A stretch of DNA of 64,000 nt, taken from UBA7446 sp964014735 (GTDB lineage: Bacteria > Bacteroidota > Bacteroidia > Flavobacteriales > Flavobacteriaceae). The stretch is taken from NCBI GenBank assembly GCA_964014735.1, contig CAXHBH010000005.1, positions 1-64,000 of the forward strand, written 5' to 3'. How positions within the stretch are numbered: position 1 is the stretch's first letter; every line of letters starts with the position of its first letter. The translations under genes were made by a program, and so were the position numbers. Of this stretch, positions 46,398-54,487 are shown one piece after another. The notes under the pieces are model-generated. The model was not told the origin of the DNA, did not search any database, and was given only the letters and a program-made list of their open reading frames with translations.

Positions 46398-46853
46398 GTG
46401 GACTTATTAAGTTATAAAACCGTATCCATCAATAAGCAAAACGCTGATAAACAGTGGGTTGTGATTGATGCTGCCGACCAAGTTTTAGGTCGCTTTTCGT
46501 CAAAAGTAGCCAAGCTGTTGCGTGGCAAATATAAGCCTAGTTATACCCCTCACGTGGACTGTGGCGACAATGTCATTATCATTAATGCAGAAAAAATTAA
46601 GCTAACCGGCAATAAATGGACTGATAAATCTTATATCCGCCACACAGGTTATCCAGGTGGTCAGCGTTCGCTTACAGCCACAGAATTGTTTGAAAAAGAC
46701 CCAACACGCGTTGTTGAAAAAGCGGTTAAGGGTATGCTCCCAAAAAATAAATTAGGTGCTGAGTTGTTCCGTAACTTATATGTGGTTGCTGGTGATGCGC
46801 ATAACTACGGTGGACAACAGCCAACAGAACTAAATATTAACGATCTAAGCTAA
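46398..46853 (+). CDS. rplM: 50S ribosomal protein L13 (GTG start)
   Basis: A 151-residue ribosomal protein. The start is GTG at 46398, giving MDLLSYKTVSINKQNADKQW, which is the family N-terminus; no ATG is available at that position. Family motifs include 'VVIDAADQVLGRFSSKVAKLLRGK', 'DCGDNVIIINAEKIKLTGNKW' and 'GYPGGQRSLTATELFEKDP'. rpsI follows after 1 bp. The weak start codon and the leader hairpin may both limit expression. Confidence 0.96.
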   Translation: MDLLSYKTVSINKQNADKQWVVIDAADQVLGRFSSKVAKLLRGKYKPSYTPHVDCGDNVIIINAEKIKLTGNKWTDKSYIRHTGYPGGQRSLTATELFEKDPTRVVEKAVKGMLPKNKLGAELFRNLYVVAGDAHNYGGQQPTELNINDLS

Positions 46854-46854
46854 T

Positions 46855-47241
46855 ATGGAAACTATCCACAAAATTGGGCGTCGCAAAACTGCCATAGCAC
46901 GTGTATATCTTTCTAAAGGAAAAGGTGCTATCACGGTAAATAAAAAACCTTTGGATGTATATTTTGCACCAGCTACCTTACAATATAAAATAAATCAACC
47001 TTTTGCCTTAACAGAGACTGCAGGTCAATACAATTTGTCCGCTTCTGTTGTTGGTGGAGGACCTAACGGACAAGCAGAGGCGGTACGCCTTGCTATTTCT
47101 AGAGCACTTTGTGCTATAGACGAAGAGTTCCGCACATTATTAAAGGCTGAAGGACTACTCACACGTGATCCAAGAATGGTGGAACGTAAAAAGTATGGTC
47201 AAAAGAAGGCAAGAAAAAAATTCCAATTCTCGAAACGTTAA
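46855..47241 (+). CDS. rpsI: 30S ribosomal protein S9
   Basis: A 128-residue ribosomal protein with 'IGRRKTAIARVYLSKGKGAITVN' and the basic C-terminal tail ending in K-R, which reaches the P-site tRNA in the 30S subunit ('RKKYGQKKARKKFQFSKR'). The ATG follows the rplM stop by 1 bp, the usual rplM-rpsI pair. A GC-rich hairpin (47249-47264) follows the stop codon. Confidence 0.97.
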   Translation: METIHKIGRRKTAIARVYLSKGKGAITVNKKPLDVYFAPATLQYKINQPFALTETAGQYNLSASVVGGGPNGQAEAVRLAISRALCAIDEEFRTLLKAEGLLTRDPRMVERKKYGQKKARKKFQFSKR

Positions 47242-47248
47242 CCTCATG

Positions 47249-47264
47249 GTTGCGCACGCGCAAC
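47249..47264 (+). promoter_or_regulatory. GC-rich hairpin between rpsI and rpsB
   Basis: GTTGCGCACGCGCAAC forms a six-pair stem with a four-base loop, 7 bases after the rpsI stop. The downstream sequence is only moderately T-rich, so it could be a weak terminator, an mRNA-stabilising end, or part of the rpsB leader. The rest of 47265-47378 is the rpsB upstream region, with no clear promoter. Confidence 0.5.
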
Positions 47265-47378
47265 GTCAAGTTCATTTAAATACCATTAATTTGTTGCCAT
47301 TAGTTTAGCATCTAAATATCCAAGGCCGAATATCGCCACTTGTATATTGCTAATCAGGGAACGTAAACTATTACAACA

Positions 47379-48383
47379 ATGTCTAAAATAGAAGTTAAAG
47401 ACCTACTTGATGCCGGCGTGCATTTTGGTCACCTTACCCGCAAGTGGAACCCCAACATGGCCCCATATATCTATATGGAACGCAACGGGATTCACATCAT
47501 CAACCTTTACAAATCGGTTGCTAAAATTGAAGAAGCCAACGAAGCATTATCGAAAATTGCTGCGTCTGGTCGAAAAATCCTATTCGTTGCTACAAAAAAG
47601 CAAGCTAAAGATATAGTTTCTGAGAAAGTAGCTAATATAAATATGCCTTACATCACTGAACGCTGGCCTGGTGGTATGCTGACTAACTTTGTTACCATCC
47701 GTAAGGCAGTGAAGAAAATGGCGGCCATTGATAAAATGAAAGCCGACGGTACCTTTAATACTTTGTCTAAAAAGGAAAAACTGCAAGTAGACCGTTTACG
47801 TGCAAAGCTAGAAAAGAACTTAGGCTCTATTTCCGATATGACGCGTTTACCAGGTGCCTTGTTTGTAGTGGACATCCGTCGCGAGCACATTGCCGTTAAG
47901 GAAGCACAAAAATTGAAAATTCCCATTTTCGCTATGGTAGATACTAATGCTGATCCACGTGAAGTAGATTATGTAATTCCAGCGAACGACGATGCTTCAA
48001 AATCTATTGAAAAAATCATGACTTTGGTTACTGAAGCTGTTGCCAAAGGACTTAAAGAGCGTCAAAAAGACAAAGCAGACGCAGATGCCACTGCTACTGA
48101 GGGTGAAGTTGTAGCATCAACCAAGTCTGTCGAAGCTGCTCCTGTCGAAAAAGAAACTGCTAGGGAAGTAGTAGCGGAAACTACTGAATTAACTGCTAAG
48201 GAGGTAGTTGAAGAAGCCAAAGCTGAGGAAGTAACTGAAGAAGCCGTTGTTGAAGAAGTTGCTGAGGAAGAAACACCAAAAGCGGTTATTGAAGAAGTTG
48301 CTGAGGAGGAAGTTGTAGAAGTGGAAGAACCTGCTGAAGATGCTGTTGAGGAAGCAGACGAGGAAACCAATGAAGAAAAATAA
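47379..48383 (+). CDS. rpsB: 30S ribosomal protein S2 with long acidic C-terminal tail
   Basis: A 334-residue protein. The first 228 residues or so are ordinary S2 ('LLDAGVHFGHLTRKWNPNMAPYIY', 'ERWPGGMLTNFVTIRKAV', 'VVDIRREHIAVKEAQKLKIPIFAMVDTNADP'). The remaining 105 or so form a low-complexity Glu/Val/Ala tail. Within it a 19-base direct repeat at 48250-48268 and 48289-48307 shows recent internal duplication. S2 is usually 230-260 residues, so the tail is an extension, also seen in some other Bacteroidota as far as I recall. tsf follows after 10 bp. Confidence 0.96.
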   Translation: MSKIEVKDLLDAGVHFGHLTRKWNPNMAPYIYMERNGIHIINLYKSVAKIEEANEALSKIAASGRKILFVATKKQAKDIVSEKVANINMPYITERWPGGMLTNFVTIRKAVKKMAAIDKMKADGTFNTLSKKEKLQVDRLRAKLEKNLGSISDMTRLPGALFVVDIRREHIAVKEAQKLKIPIFAMVDTNADPREVDYVIPANDDASKSIEKIMTLVTEAVAKGLKERQKDKADADATATEGEVVASTKSVEAAPVEKETAREVVAETTELTAKEVVEEAKAEEVTEEAVVEEVAEEETPKAVIEEVAEEEVVEVEEPAEDAVEEADEETNEEK

Positions 48384-48393
48384 AAACAAGAAT

Positions 48394-49221
48394 ATGTCAA
48401 AAATTACTGCTGCTGAAGTAAACAAACTGCGCAAAACCACTGGTGCAGGTATGATGGATTGTAAAAAAGCACTTGTGGAAGCTGATGGCGACTTTGAAGC
48501 TGCAATCGAATTGCTTCGCAAAAAAGGTCAGAAGGTTGCTGCAAACCGTGCAGACCGTGACTCCTCTGAGGGTGCTGTAATCGCACGTGTTAATGATGAT
48601 GCAACTCTAGGTGTTGTAGTATCGGTAAACTGTGAAACAGATTTTGTTGCAAAAAATGAAAGTTATGTTGCTCTTGCCAACAAACTTGCTAACATAGCAC
48701 TAACAATAGGCAACAAAGAAGCTTTTTTAGCGGCTACTTTTGAAGGAGACATAAGCGTTGCTGACAAGCTTACTGAGCAAACAGGTGTCATTGGTGAGAA
48801 AATTGAAATTGGTGGTTTTGAGCGCTTGGAGGCGCCATTTGTAGGATCATACATTCATGCGGGTAACAAAATTGCTACGCTTGTTAGTCTTTCTGCCACG
48901 GTAGAAGGTGCTGCTGAAGCGGCCAAAAACGTTGCTATGCAAGCTGCTGCAATGAACCCCATCGCACTTAATGAAGATGGCGTTGATGCTTCGGTTATAG
49001 AAAAGGAAATCGAAATTGCTAAAGACCAACTAAGACAAGAAGGGAAGCCTGAAGCAATGCTCGATAATATTGCAAAAGGAAAAATCAAGCGTTTCTTTAA
49101 AGACAATACATTGGTTAATCAAACCTACATCAAAGACAGTAAGCAAAGTGTTTCGGCCTACGTAAAGTCAGTACACGCTGACCTTAACGTAACTGGATTT
49201 AAGCGTTTGGCACTAGGCTAG
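48394..49221 (+). CDS. tsf: Translation elongation factor Ts
   Basis: A 275-residue nucleotide exchange factor for EF-Tu. The start is the ATG at 48394 (MSKITAAEVNKLRKTTGAG); an earlier in-frame start would overlap rpsB and add an unusual Lys-rich leader. Motifs are 'TGAGMMDCKKALVEADGD' and 'VSVNCETDFVAKNESYV'. Length is normal. The rpsB-tsf pair ends at a strong terminator (49236-49280). Confidence 0.97.
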   Translation: MSKITAAEVNKLRKTTGAGMMDCKKALVEADGDFEAAIELLRKKGQKVAANRADRDSSEGAVIARVNDDATLGVVVSVNCETDFVAKNESYVALANKLANIALTIGNKEAFLAATFEGDISVADKLTEQTGVIGEKIEIGGFERLEAPFVGSYIHAGNKIATLVSLSATVEGAAEAAKNVAMQAAAMNPIALNEDGVDASVIEKEIEIAKDQLRQEGKPEAMLDNIAKGKIKRFFKDNTLVNQTYIKDSKQSVSAYVKSVHADLNVTGFKRLALG

Positions 49222-49235
49222 TCCTAAACATTTAC

Positions 49236-49280
49236 CAAAAACAAACGAAGACCTACATTCTGGGGGTCTTTTTGTTTTTG
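49236..49280 (+). terminator. Intrinsic terminator after tsf
   Basis: AAGACC (49248-49253) pairs with GGTCTT (49265-49270), and the flanking AAAAACAAA and TTTGTTTTT extend the stem with one interruption. The T-rich 3' arm makes it a good rho-independent terminator for rpsB-tsf. Confidence 0.8.
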
Positions 49281-49312
49281 TTTGATAAATAAATCTATAC
49301 CATTGAACTTCT

Positions 49313-49320
49313 TATATTTG
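49313..49320 (+). promoter_or_regulatory. Candidate -7 box for pyrH-frr
   Basis: TATATTTG matches TAnnTTTG and ends 14 bases before the pyrH ATG. The nearest TTTG upstream (49281-49284) is 28 bp away, longer than usual. Confidence 0.45.
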
Positions 49321-49334
49321 TACAAATAAACTTC

Positions 49335-50042
49335 ATGTCGTATAAACGAATACTTTTAAAGCTAAGTGGGGAAGCACTCATGGGAGACCGCACCCATGGC
49401 ATTGACCCAAAACGCTTGAGCAAATATGCCCAAGACATTAAAAAAATTGTAGCTATGGGCGTTGAGGTAGCGGTTGTGATCGGCGGAGGAAATATATTTA
49501 GAGGCGTTGCAGCTGCCAGTAATGGTATGGATCGCGTTCAAGGTGATTATATGGGTATGCTAGCAACCTGCATTAACGGAATGGCACTCCAAAGTGCATT
49601 AGAAGATGTAGAAGTCCCTACGCGACTACAAACCGCCATAAAAATTGAAGCAATTGCCGAGCCCTACATCAAACGGCGTGCCGTACGCCATCTAGAAAAA
49701 GGGCGTGTGGTCATATTTGGCGCTGGCACTGGAAATCCATTTTTTACCACAGACTCTGCAGCGGTCCTACGCGCTATTGAGGTAAATGCCGACGTTATAC
49801 TCAAAGGAACACGTGTTGATGGTATTTACACGGCAGATCCAGAAAAGGATAAGACAGCCGAAAAGTTTGATAATATTTCCTTTAAAGACGTGCTTAGTAA
49901 AGGTTTAAAGGTTATGGATTCCACTGCATTTACCCTGAGTCAAGAAAATGAACTCCCCATCGTTGTTTTTGATATGAACAAGTCTGGGAATCTCAAAAAA
50001 GTTGTTATGGGTGAATCGATTGGAACATTGGTAAATCTTTAA
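49335..50042 (+). CDS. pyrH: UMP kinase
   Basis: A 235-residue amino acid kinase-family enzyme that phosphorylates UMP to UDP. Motifs are 'RILLKLSGEALMGD', 'VVIGGGNIFRG', 'AGTGNPFFTTDSAAVLRA' and 'LKGTRVDGIYTADPEKD'. Length is normal. frr begins 3 bp after the stop, the usual pyrH-frr pairing. Confidence 0.97.
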   Translation: MSYKRILLKLSGEALMGDRTHGIDPKRLSKYAQDIKKIVAMGVEVAVVIGGGNIFRGVAAASNGMDRVQGDYMGMLATCINGMALQSALEDVEVPTRLQTAIKIEAIAEPYIKRRAVRHLEKGRVVIFGAGTGNPFFTTDSAAVLRAIEVNADVILKGTRVDGIYTADPEKDKTAEKFDNISFKDVLSKGLKVMDSTAFTLSQENELPIVVFDMNKSGNLKKVVMGESIGTLVNL

Positions 50043-50045
50043 ATC

Positions 50046-50597
50046 ATGGAAGAATTAAACCTTATTATGGAAATGGCAGAAGAAGCCATGAATAAAGCAC
50101 TTAACCACTTAGACAAATCTTTTATTAATATTCGTGCTGGTAAGGCAAATCCTGTGATGCTGTCAACCGTGAAAGTAGATTATTACGGTTCGCAAACACC
50201 GCTTAGTCAAGTAGCAAACATAAATACACCCGACGGCCAAACACTTTCTGTCCAGCCCTGGGAAAAAATACTTATTCCAGAAATTGAAAAAGCCATTATG
50301 ATAGCCAATTTAGGTTTTAACCCTATGAATAATGGAGAGTCCGTTATCATTAGTATACCTCCACTAACTGAAGAACGCCGCCGTGAATTAGTAAAGCTAG
50401 CAAAGGCAGAAGCGGAACACGCAAAAATTGGGGTGCGAAATGCACGAAAAGACTCAAATACAGAACTCAAAAAAATAGAACTCTCTGAAGATGAACTCAA
50501 GAATGCTGAAGTCGATATTCAGGAAGCTACTGATAAATTTATTGCCATTATCGATGATAAATATCAGGTTAAAGAAAAAGAAATCATGACTGTCTAG
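50046..50597 (+). CDS. frr: Ribosome recycling factor
   Basis: A 183-residue protein that with EF-G splits post-termination ribosomes. Motifs are 'FINIRAGKANPVMLSTVKVDYYGSQTPL', 'INTPDGQTLSVQPW' and 'PPLTEERRRELVKLAKAEAE'. Length is typical. It lies 3 bp after pyrH and 24 bp before the RND-type transporter gene, so the transcript may continue. Confidence 0.97.
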   Translation: MEELNLIMEMAEEAMNKALNHLDKSFINIRAGKANPVMLSTVKVDYYGSQTPLSQVANINTPDGQTLSVQPWEKILIPEIEKAIMIANLGFNPMNNGESVIISIPPLTEERRRELVKLAKAEAEHAKIGVRNARKDSNTELKKIELSEDELKNAEVDIQEATDKFIAIIDDKYQVKEKEIMTV

Positions 50598-50621
50598 GCA
50601 GTTTATGAACATATAGTTGCT

Positions 50622-53006
50622 ATGACAAAATGGATTAACACACGCTTTTGGGAAAGCGTGGCGCGACTTATCCTCCGCAATCGTATTGTTTTTTTGTTGG
50701 CTATTTTGAGCACAACTTTCTTGCTCTCCACACAGTGGAGCAACATACGTTTTAGCTTTACCGAAGCCAACCTACTCCCAGACAATCATCCCTTTAATAC
50801 CTTTTATCAGAAATTTCTAGATCGTTTTGGTGAAGAAGGGAATATGATTGTACTTGGCGTTCAGGATGAAGCCTTTTTTGAGCCTGATAAATTAGCCGCA
50901 TGGGCTGCACTAGGAGATAGTTTAGAAACATCGCCTAGCATTAACAATGTTGTTGATATCAGCAGACTTACACAACTTAAACGCAATGACAGAAAAAAAG
51001 TCTTTGAGGTTACGCCAATACCATATCAACAACCCAAGACACAAGCTCAAGCAAACGCACTAAAAAAATGGCTTTATAAAGAACAACCCCTTTACGATGG
51101 CTTGCTTTTTAATCAAGAAACGGATGTTATTCAAACAGCATTATACCTGAAATCAGAAGTGGTCAACAGCGGTGCACGTCAACAATTCGTAGACAAGCTA
51201 TTAGCAGATAAAGTAGCCGCATTTGAAAAGCAAACTGGACTTGATATTCGCGTGTCAGGCATGCCATACATACGTACCTTAAATGCCAAAATGATATTAG
51301 ATGAAATAGGATTATTTGTGGTCATGGCTACCTTGATTACCACCCTTATTTTCTTCTTTTTTTTCAGGTCATATCGGGCGACAATTATCTCCATGTCAGT
51401 CGTAGTGATTGGAGTCATGTGGGCATTTGGAATTATTGGATTATTGGGTTTTGAGATTACAGTACTTACGGCGCTTATTCCGCCTATAATCATTGTAATA
51501 GGTGTGCCTAATTGTATTTTCTTAATCAATAAGTATCAAAATGAAATTAAGAAGCACGGAAATCAGGCCCGCTCGCTTCAGCGTGTTATCTCCAAAGTTG
51601 GTAATGCCACGCTGATGACCAACATGACTACGGCATGTGGTTTCGCAACGTTTACGCTTACCAATAGTAGTCTATTGCGAGAGTTTGGTATCATAGCTTC
51701 AATAAATATAATGATGATATTCTTGCTGTCTTTATTGATGATCCCCATCATTTACAGCTATATGACCATTCCAAATAAAAAACATTTAGAGCACCTCAAC
51801 AGAAAGTGGATGTCTGGCTTTGTTAGGTGGATGGAGCGCATGGTCAAACATCGCAGGGTTTCCGTTTATTTTACATCCGTACTAGCACTGCTGCTTAGTA
51901 TTATGGGTATCTATGAGATTAGGTTGTCTGGAACCATCATTGACGATATGCCTAAAAAAGCTGATTTCTACCAAGATATTCGATTCTTTGAAAAGCATTT
52001 CAAAGGAGTAATGCCCATTGAAATCTTGATTGATACCAAACGGGCAAATGGCGCTACACGCCTCAGCACACTAAACCGTATGAACCGCCTCGAAAGCGAT
52101 TTACTTGAAATACCCGAGCTCTCTAATCCAGTTTCGGCTGTTTCAATAGCAAAGTATTTAAAGCAGTCTTATTACAACGGCAACTCAAAGTACTTTCAAT
52201 TACCCACAGCACAGCAAGACAATTTCATAAGAGCACACGCAAAAAACCTAAAAGGTGAAGTAAATTTCCTCAAAAGTTTGATAGACCCCACAGGGCAATT
52301 TGCGCGTATTACCGTAATGCTACAAGACGTTTCAACAGAACGCATGGAAGCCATTGAAATAGAAGTTAAGAAGAGCATAGACAAGCATTTTACTACTGAC
52401 CGATTTAATGTTTCCATTACAGGAAAGGCCTTGGGCTATCTCAAAGGAACACGCTTTTTAGTACGAAACTTGGTTGTTTCATTAGGTTTGGCCATTTTGT
52501 TGATTGCGATGTTTATGGCTTACATGTTCCGCTCATTCCGTATGATACTAATTTCATTATTGCCTAATGTTATTCCCTTAATTCTTACCGCTGGAATGAT
52601 GGGCTTTTTGGGTATTGCCATAAAACCTTCAACTATTTTAGTATTTAGTGTAGCCTTTGGTATTTCGGTTGATGATACTATCCACTTCCTGGTGAAGTAC
52701 CGTCAAGAACTAAAGGCTACAAATTGGAACATTAAAAAATCTGTTTACAGCGCCTTGCGTGAAACAGGCGTAAGTATGTTCTACACATCGATTGTGTTGT
52801 TATTTGGATTTTCTGTGTTTATGATTTCCAGTTATGGAGGCACAGTGGCACTGGGTGGATTGGTTTCAGCAACACTGCTATTTGCTATGTTGGCTAATCT
52901 TATACTTTTACCATCGTTGCTACTTTCACTAGAAAAGCAGATTGCAAACGAGAAGACACTAAAGGAACCTAAATTTCAAATTTTGCCCGAGAAAGAAGCA
53001 GAATAA
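50622..53006 (+). CDS. RND/MMPL-family membrane transporter
   Basis: A 794-residue protein with two similar halves: each has a single helix, a large periplasmic loop, and a five-helix bundle (about residues 220-380 and 615-775). The second bundle has the RND signature 'VFSVAFGISVDDTIHFLVKYR', with the Asp pair that relays protons; the first has 'IIVIGVPNCIFLINKYQNEI' in the equivalent place without that Asp pair. It belongs to the MMPL/hopanoid-RND-like group of lipid or hydrophobic-compound exporters. No adaptor gene is adjacent. The substrate is unknown; the position after frr is not informative. Confidence 0.9.
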   Translation: MTKWINTRFWESVARLILRNRIVFLLAILSTTFLLSTQWSNIRFSFTEANLLPDNHPFNTFYQKFLDRFGEEGNMIVLGVQDEAFFEPDKLAAWAALGDSLETSPSINNVVDISRLTQLKRNDRKKVFEVTPIPYQQPKTQAQANALKKWLYKEQPLYDGLLFNQETDVIQTALYLKSEVVNSGARQQFVDKLLADKVAAFEKQTGLDIRVSGMPYIRTLNAKMILDEIGLFVVMATLITTLIFFFFFRSYRATIISMSVVVIGVMWAFGIIGLLGFEITVLTALIPPIIIVIGVPNCIFLINKYQNEIKKHGNQARSLQRVISKVGNATLMTNMTTACGFATFTLTNSSLLREFGIIASINIMMIFLLSLLMIPIIYSYMTIPNKKHLEHLNRKWMSGFVRWMERMVKHRRVSVYFTSVLALLLSIMGIYEIRLSGTIIDDMPKKADFYQDIRFFEKHFKGVMPIEILIDTKRANGATRLSTLNRMNRLESDLLEIPELSNPVSAVSIAKYLKQSYYNGNSKYFQLPTAQQDNFIRAHAKNLKGEVNFLKSLIDPTGQFARITVMLQDVSTERMEAIEIEVKKSIDKHFTTDRFNVSITGKALGYLKGTRFLVRNLVVSLGLAILLIAMFMAYMFRSFRMILISLLPNVIPLILTAGMMGFLGIAIKPSTILVFSVAFGISVDDTIHFLVKYRQELKATNWNIKKSVYSALRETGVSMFYTSIVLLFGFSVFMISSYGGTVALGGLVSATLLFAMLANLILLPSLLLSLEKQIANEKTLKEPKFQILPEKEAE

Positions 53007-53012
53007 TTGCGC

Positions 53013-53020
53013 TATATTTG
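53013..53020 (+). promoter_or_regulatory. Candidate -7 box for asnS
   Basis: TATATTTG is an exact TAnnTTTG match, starting 6 bases after the transporter stop codon and 13 bases before the asnS ATG at 53034. It suggests that asnS has its own start site. No -33 element lies at normal spacing. Confidence 0.45.
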
Positions 53021-53033
53021 TTACTGTTTTAAA

Positions 53034-54440
53034 ATGCCTATGAATATTCGCCAGCTTTTTTTTGGAGATCAACTCAACCAAGAGGTATGTATCCGTGGTT
53101 GGGTTCGTACTTTTCGCGCCAACCGTTTTATTGCTCTCAACGATGGTTCATGTCTAGCCAATATGCAATGTGTTGTAGATTTTGAGCAAATTTCAGAAGA
53201 GGTATTGGCAGAAATAAATACTGGTGCAGCAATAGAAGTTACAGGTATATTGGTTGAAAGTCAAGGCAAAGGTCAAAAGTTTGAAATTCAGGCCAGCAAC
53301 GTTAGCATTCTAGGGTCTTCCAACCCAGATGAATATCCCATACAACCCAAAAAGCACTCATTGGAGTTCTTAAGAGAAAAGGCACATTTAAGAGTTCGCA
53401 CCAACACTTTTGCCGCTGTTATGCGTATTCGTGCTGCTTTATCATTTGCTGTTCACCAATATTTTACCCAAAATGGTTTCTACCAAGTCCATACACCCAT
53501 TATCACGGGTAGTGATGCCGAAGGAGCAGGAGAAATGTTTAGAGTGACCACCAATGATCCTGGGCAGGTAGGTGATAAACCTGACTTTTTTGGAAAAGAA
53601 ACCAACCTAACTGTTTCAGGCCAGCTCGAGGCAGAAACTTATGCTATGGGGTTAGGAAAAGTATACTCCTTTGGCCCCACTTTCCGCGCAGAAAACTCCA
53701 ATACCTCACGCCATTTGGCTGAGTTTTGGATGATTGAGCCTGAAGTAGCTTTTAACGACTTGGATGATAACATGGATTTGGCCGAAGACTTTATCAAATC
53801 GGTTTTGGTATATGTGCTTGAAAACTGCAAAGAAGACCTAGGTTTTTTAGATCAAAGGTTTGCGCAAGAAGAAGCCAAAAAACTTCAAATAGAACGCAGT
53901 CCCATGGGTCTTTTGGAAAGACTTCAGTTTGTAACGCAAAACGAATTTAAAAGAGTGTCTTATACAGAAGCCATAGATATTCTTAAAAACTCTAAACCCA
54001 ACAAAAAGAAGAAATTCAAGTATGCAGTAAACGATTGGGGAATAGACTTGCAAAGTGAACACGAACGCTATTTAGTAGAAAAACACTTCGCGAGTCCAGT
54101 AATTCTGTTTGACTATCCAGCAGCAATAAAAGCTTTTTATATGCGCATGAACGAAGATGGAAAAACGGTCCGAGCAATGGATGTTTTATTCCCAGGTGTT
54201 GGAGAAATGGTTGGTGGTTCGCAACGGGAAGAGCGATTAGACAAACTTATTGCACGTATGTTTGCAATGGATATTGACGAAAAAGAACTTTGGTGGTATA
54301 CAGACTTACGTCGTTTCGGAACTGCTGTACACGCTGGCTTTGGACTTGGGTTTGAACGTTTGGTACTATACACAACGGGGATGTCGAACATTAGAGATGT
54401 AATTCCTTATCCAAGAACGCCTTTAAGTGCTGAATTTTAG
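53034..54440 (+). CDS. asnS: Asparaginyl-tRNA synthetase
   Basis: A class IIb synthetase of about 468 residues. The anticodon-binding OB domain is at the N-terminus ('VCIRGWVRTFRANRFIALNDGSC'). The catalytic core has 'ITGSDAEGAGEMFRVTTND', 'GPTFRAENSNTSRHLAEFWMIEPEVAF' (motif 2) and 'GFGLGFERLVLYTTGM' (motif 3). I choose the ATG at 53034 (MPMNIRQLFFGDQ); ATG 53040 is equally possible, and the TTG at 53007 lies upstream of the likely transcription start. The 'EMFRVTTNDPGQVGDKPDFFGKE' insert is typical of Bacteroidota AsnS. Confidence 0.95.
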   Translation: MPMNIRQLFFGDQLNQEVCIRGWVRTFRANRFIALNDGSCLANMQCVVDFEQISEEVLAEINTGAAIEVTGILVESQGKGQKFEIQASNVSILGSSNPDEYPIQPKKHSLEFLREKAHLRVRTNTFAAVMRIRAALSFAVHQYFTQNGFYQVHTPIITGSDAEGAGEMFRVTTNDPGQVGDKPDFFGKETNLTVSGQLEAETYAMGLGKVYSFGPTFRAENSNTSRHLAEFWMIEPEVAFNDLDDNMDLAEDFIKSVLVYVLENCKEDLGFLDQRFAQEEAKKLQIERSPMGLLERLQFVTQNEFKRVSYTEAIDILKNSKPNKKKKFKYAVNDWGIDLQSEHERYLVEKHFASPVILFDYPAAIKAFYMRMNEDGKTVRAMDVLFPGVGEMVGGSQREERLDKLIARMFAMDIDEKELWWYTDLRRFGTAVHAGFGLGFERLVLYTTGMSNIRDVIPYPRTPLSAEF

Positions 54441-54487
54441 AAGCAATGCGTGGGTTTTTTGTACATTTAAGTGCCCAAACATAATTA

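Noticed and set aside
49281..49320. A recurring TTG or TTTG about 27-28 bp before TAnnTTTG at pyrH, rimP, ruvB and asnS
   Set aside because: The spacing is outside the known 17-23 bp range, and with so short a motif in AT-rich DNA the coincidence is likely. An unbiased count over the genome would settle it.
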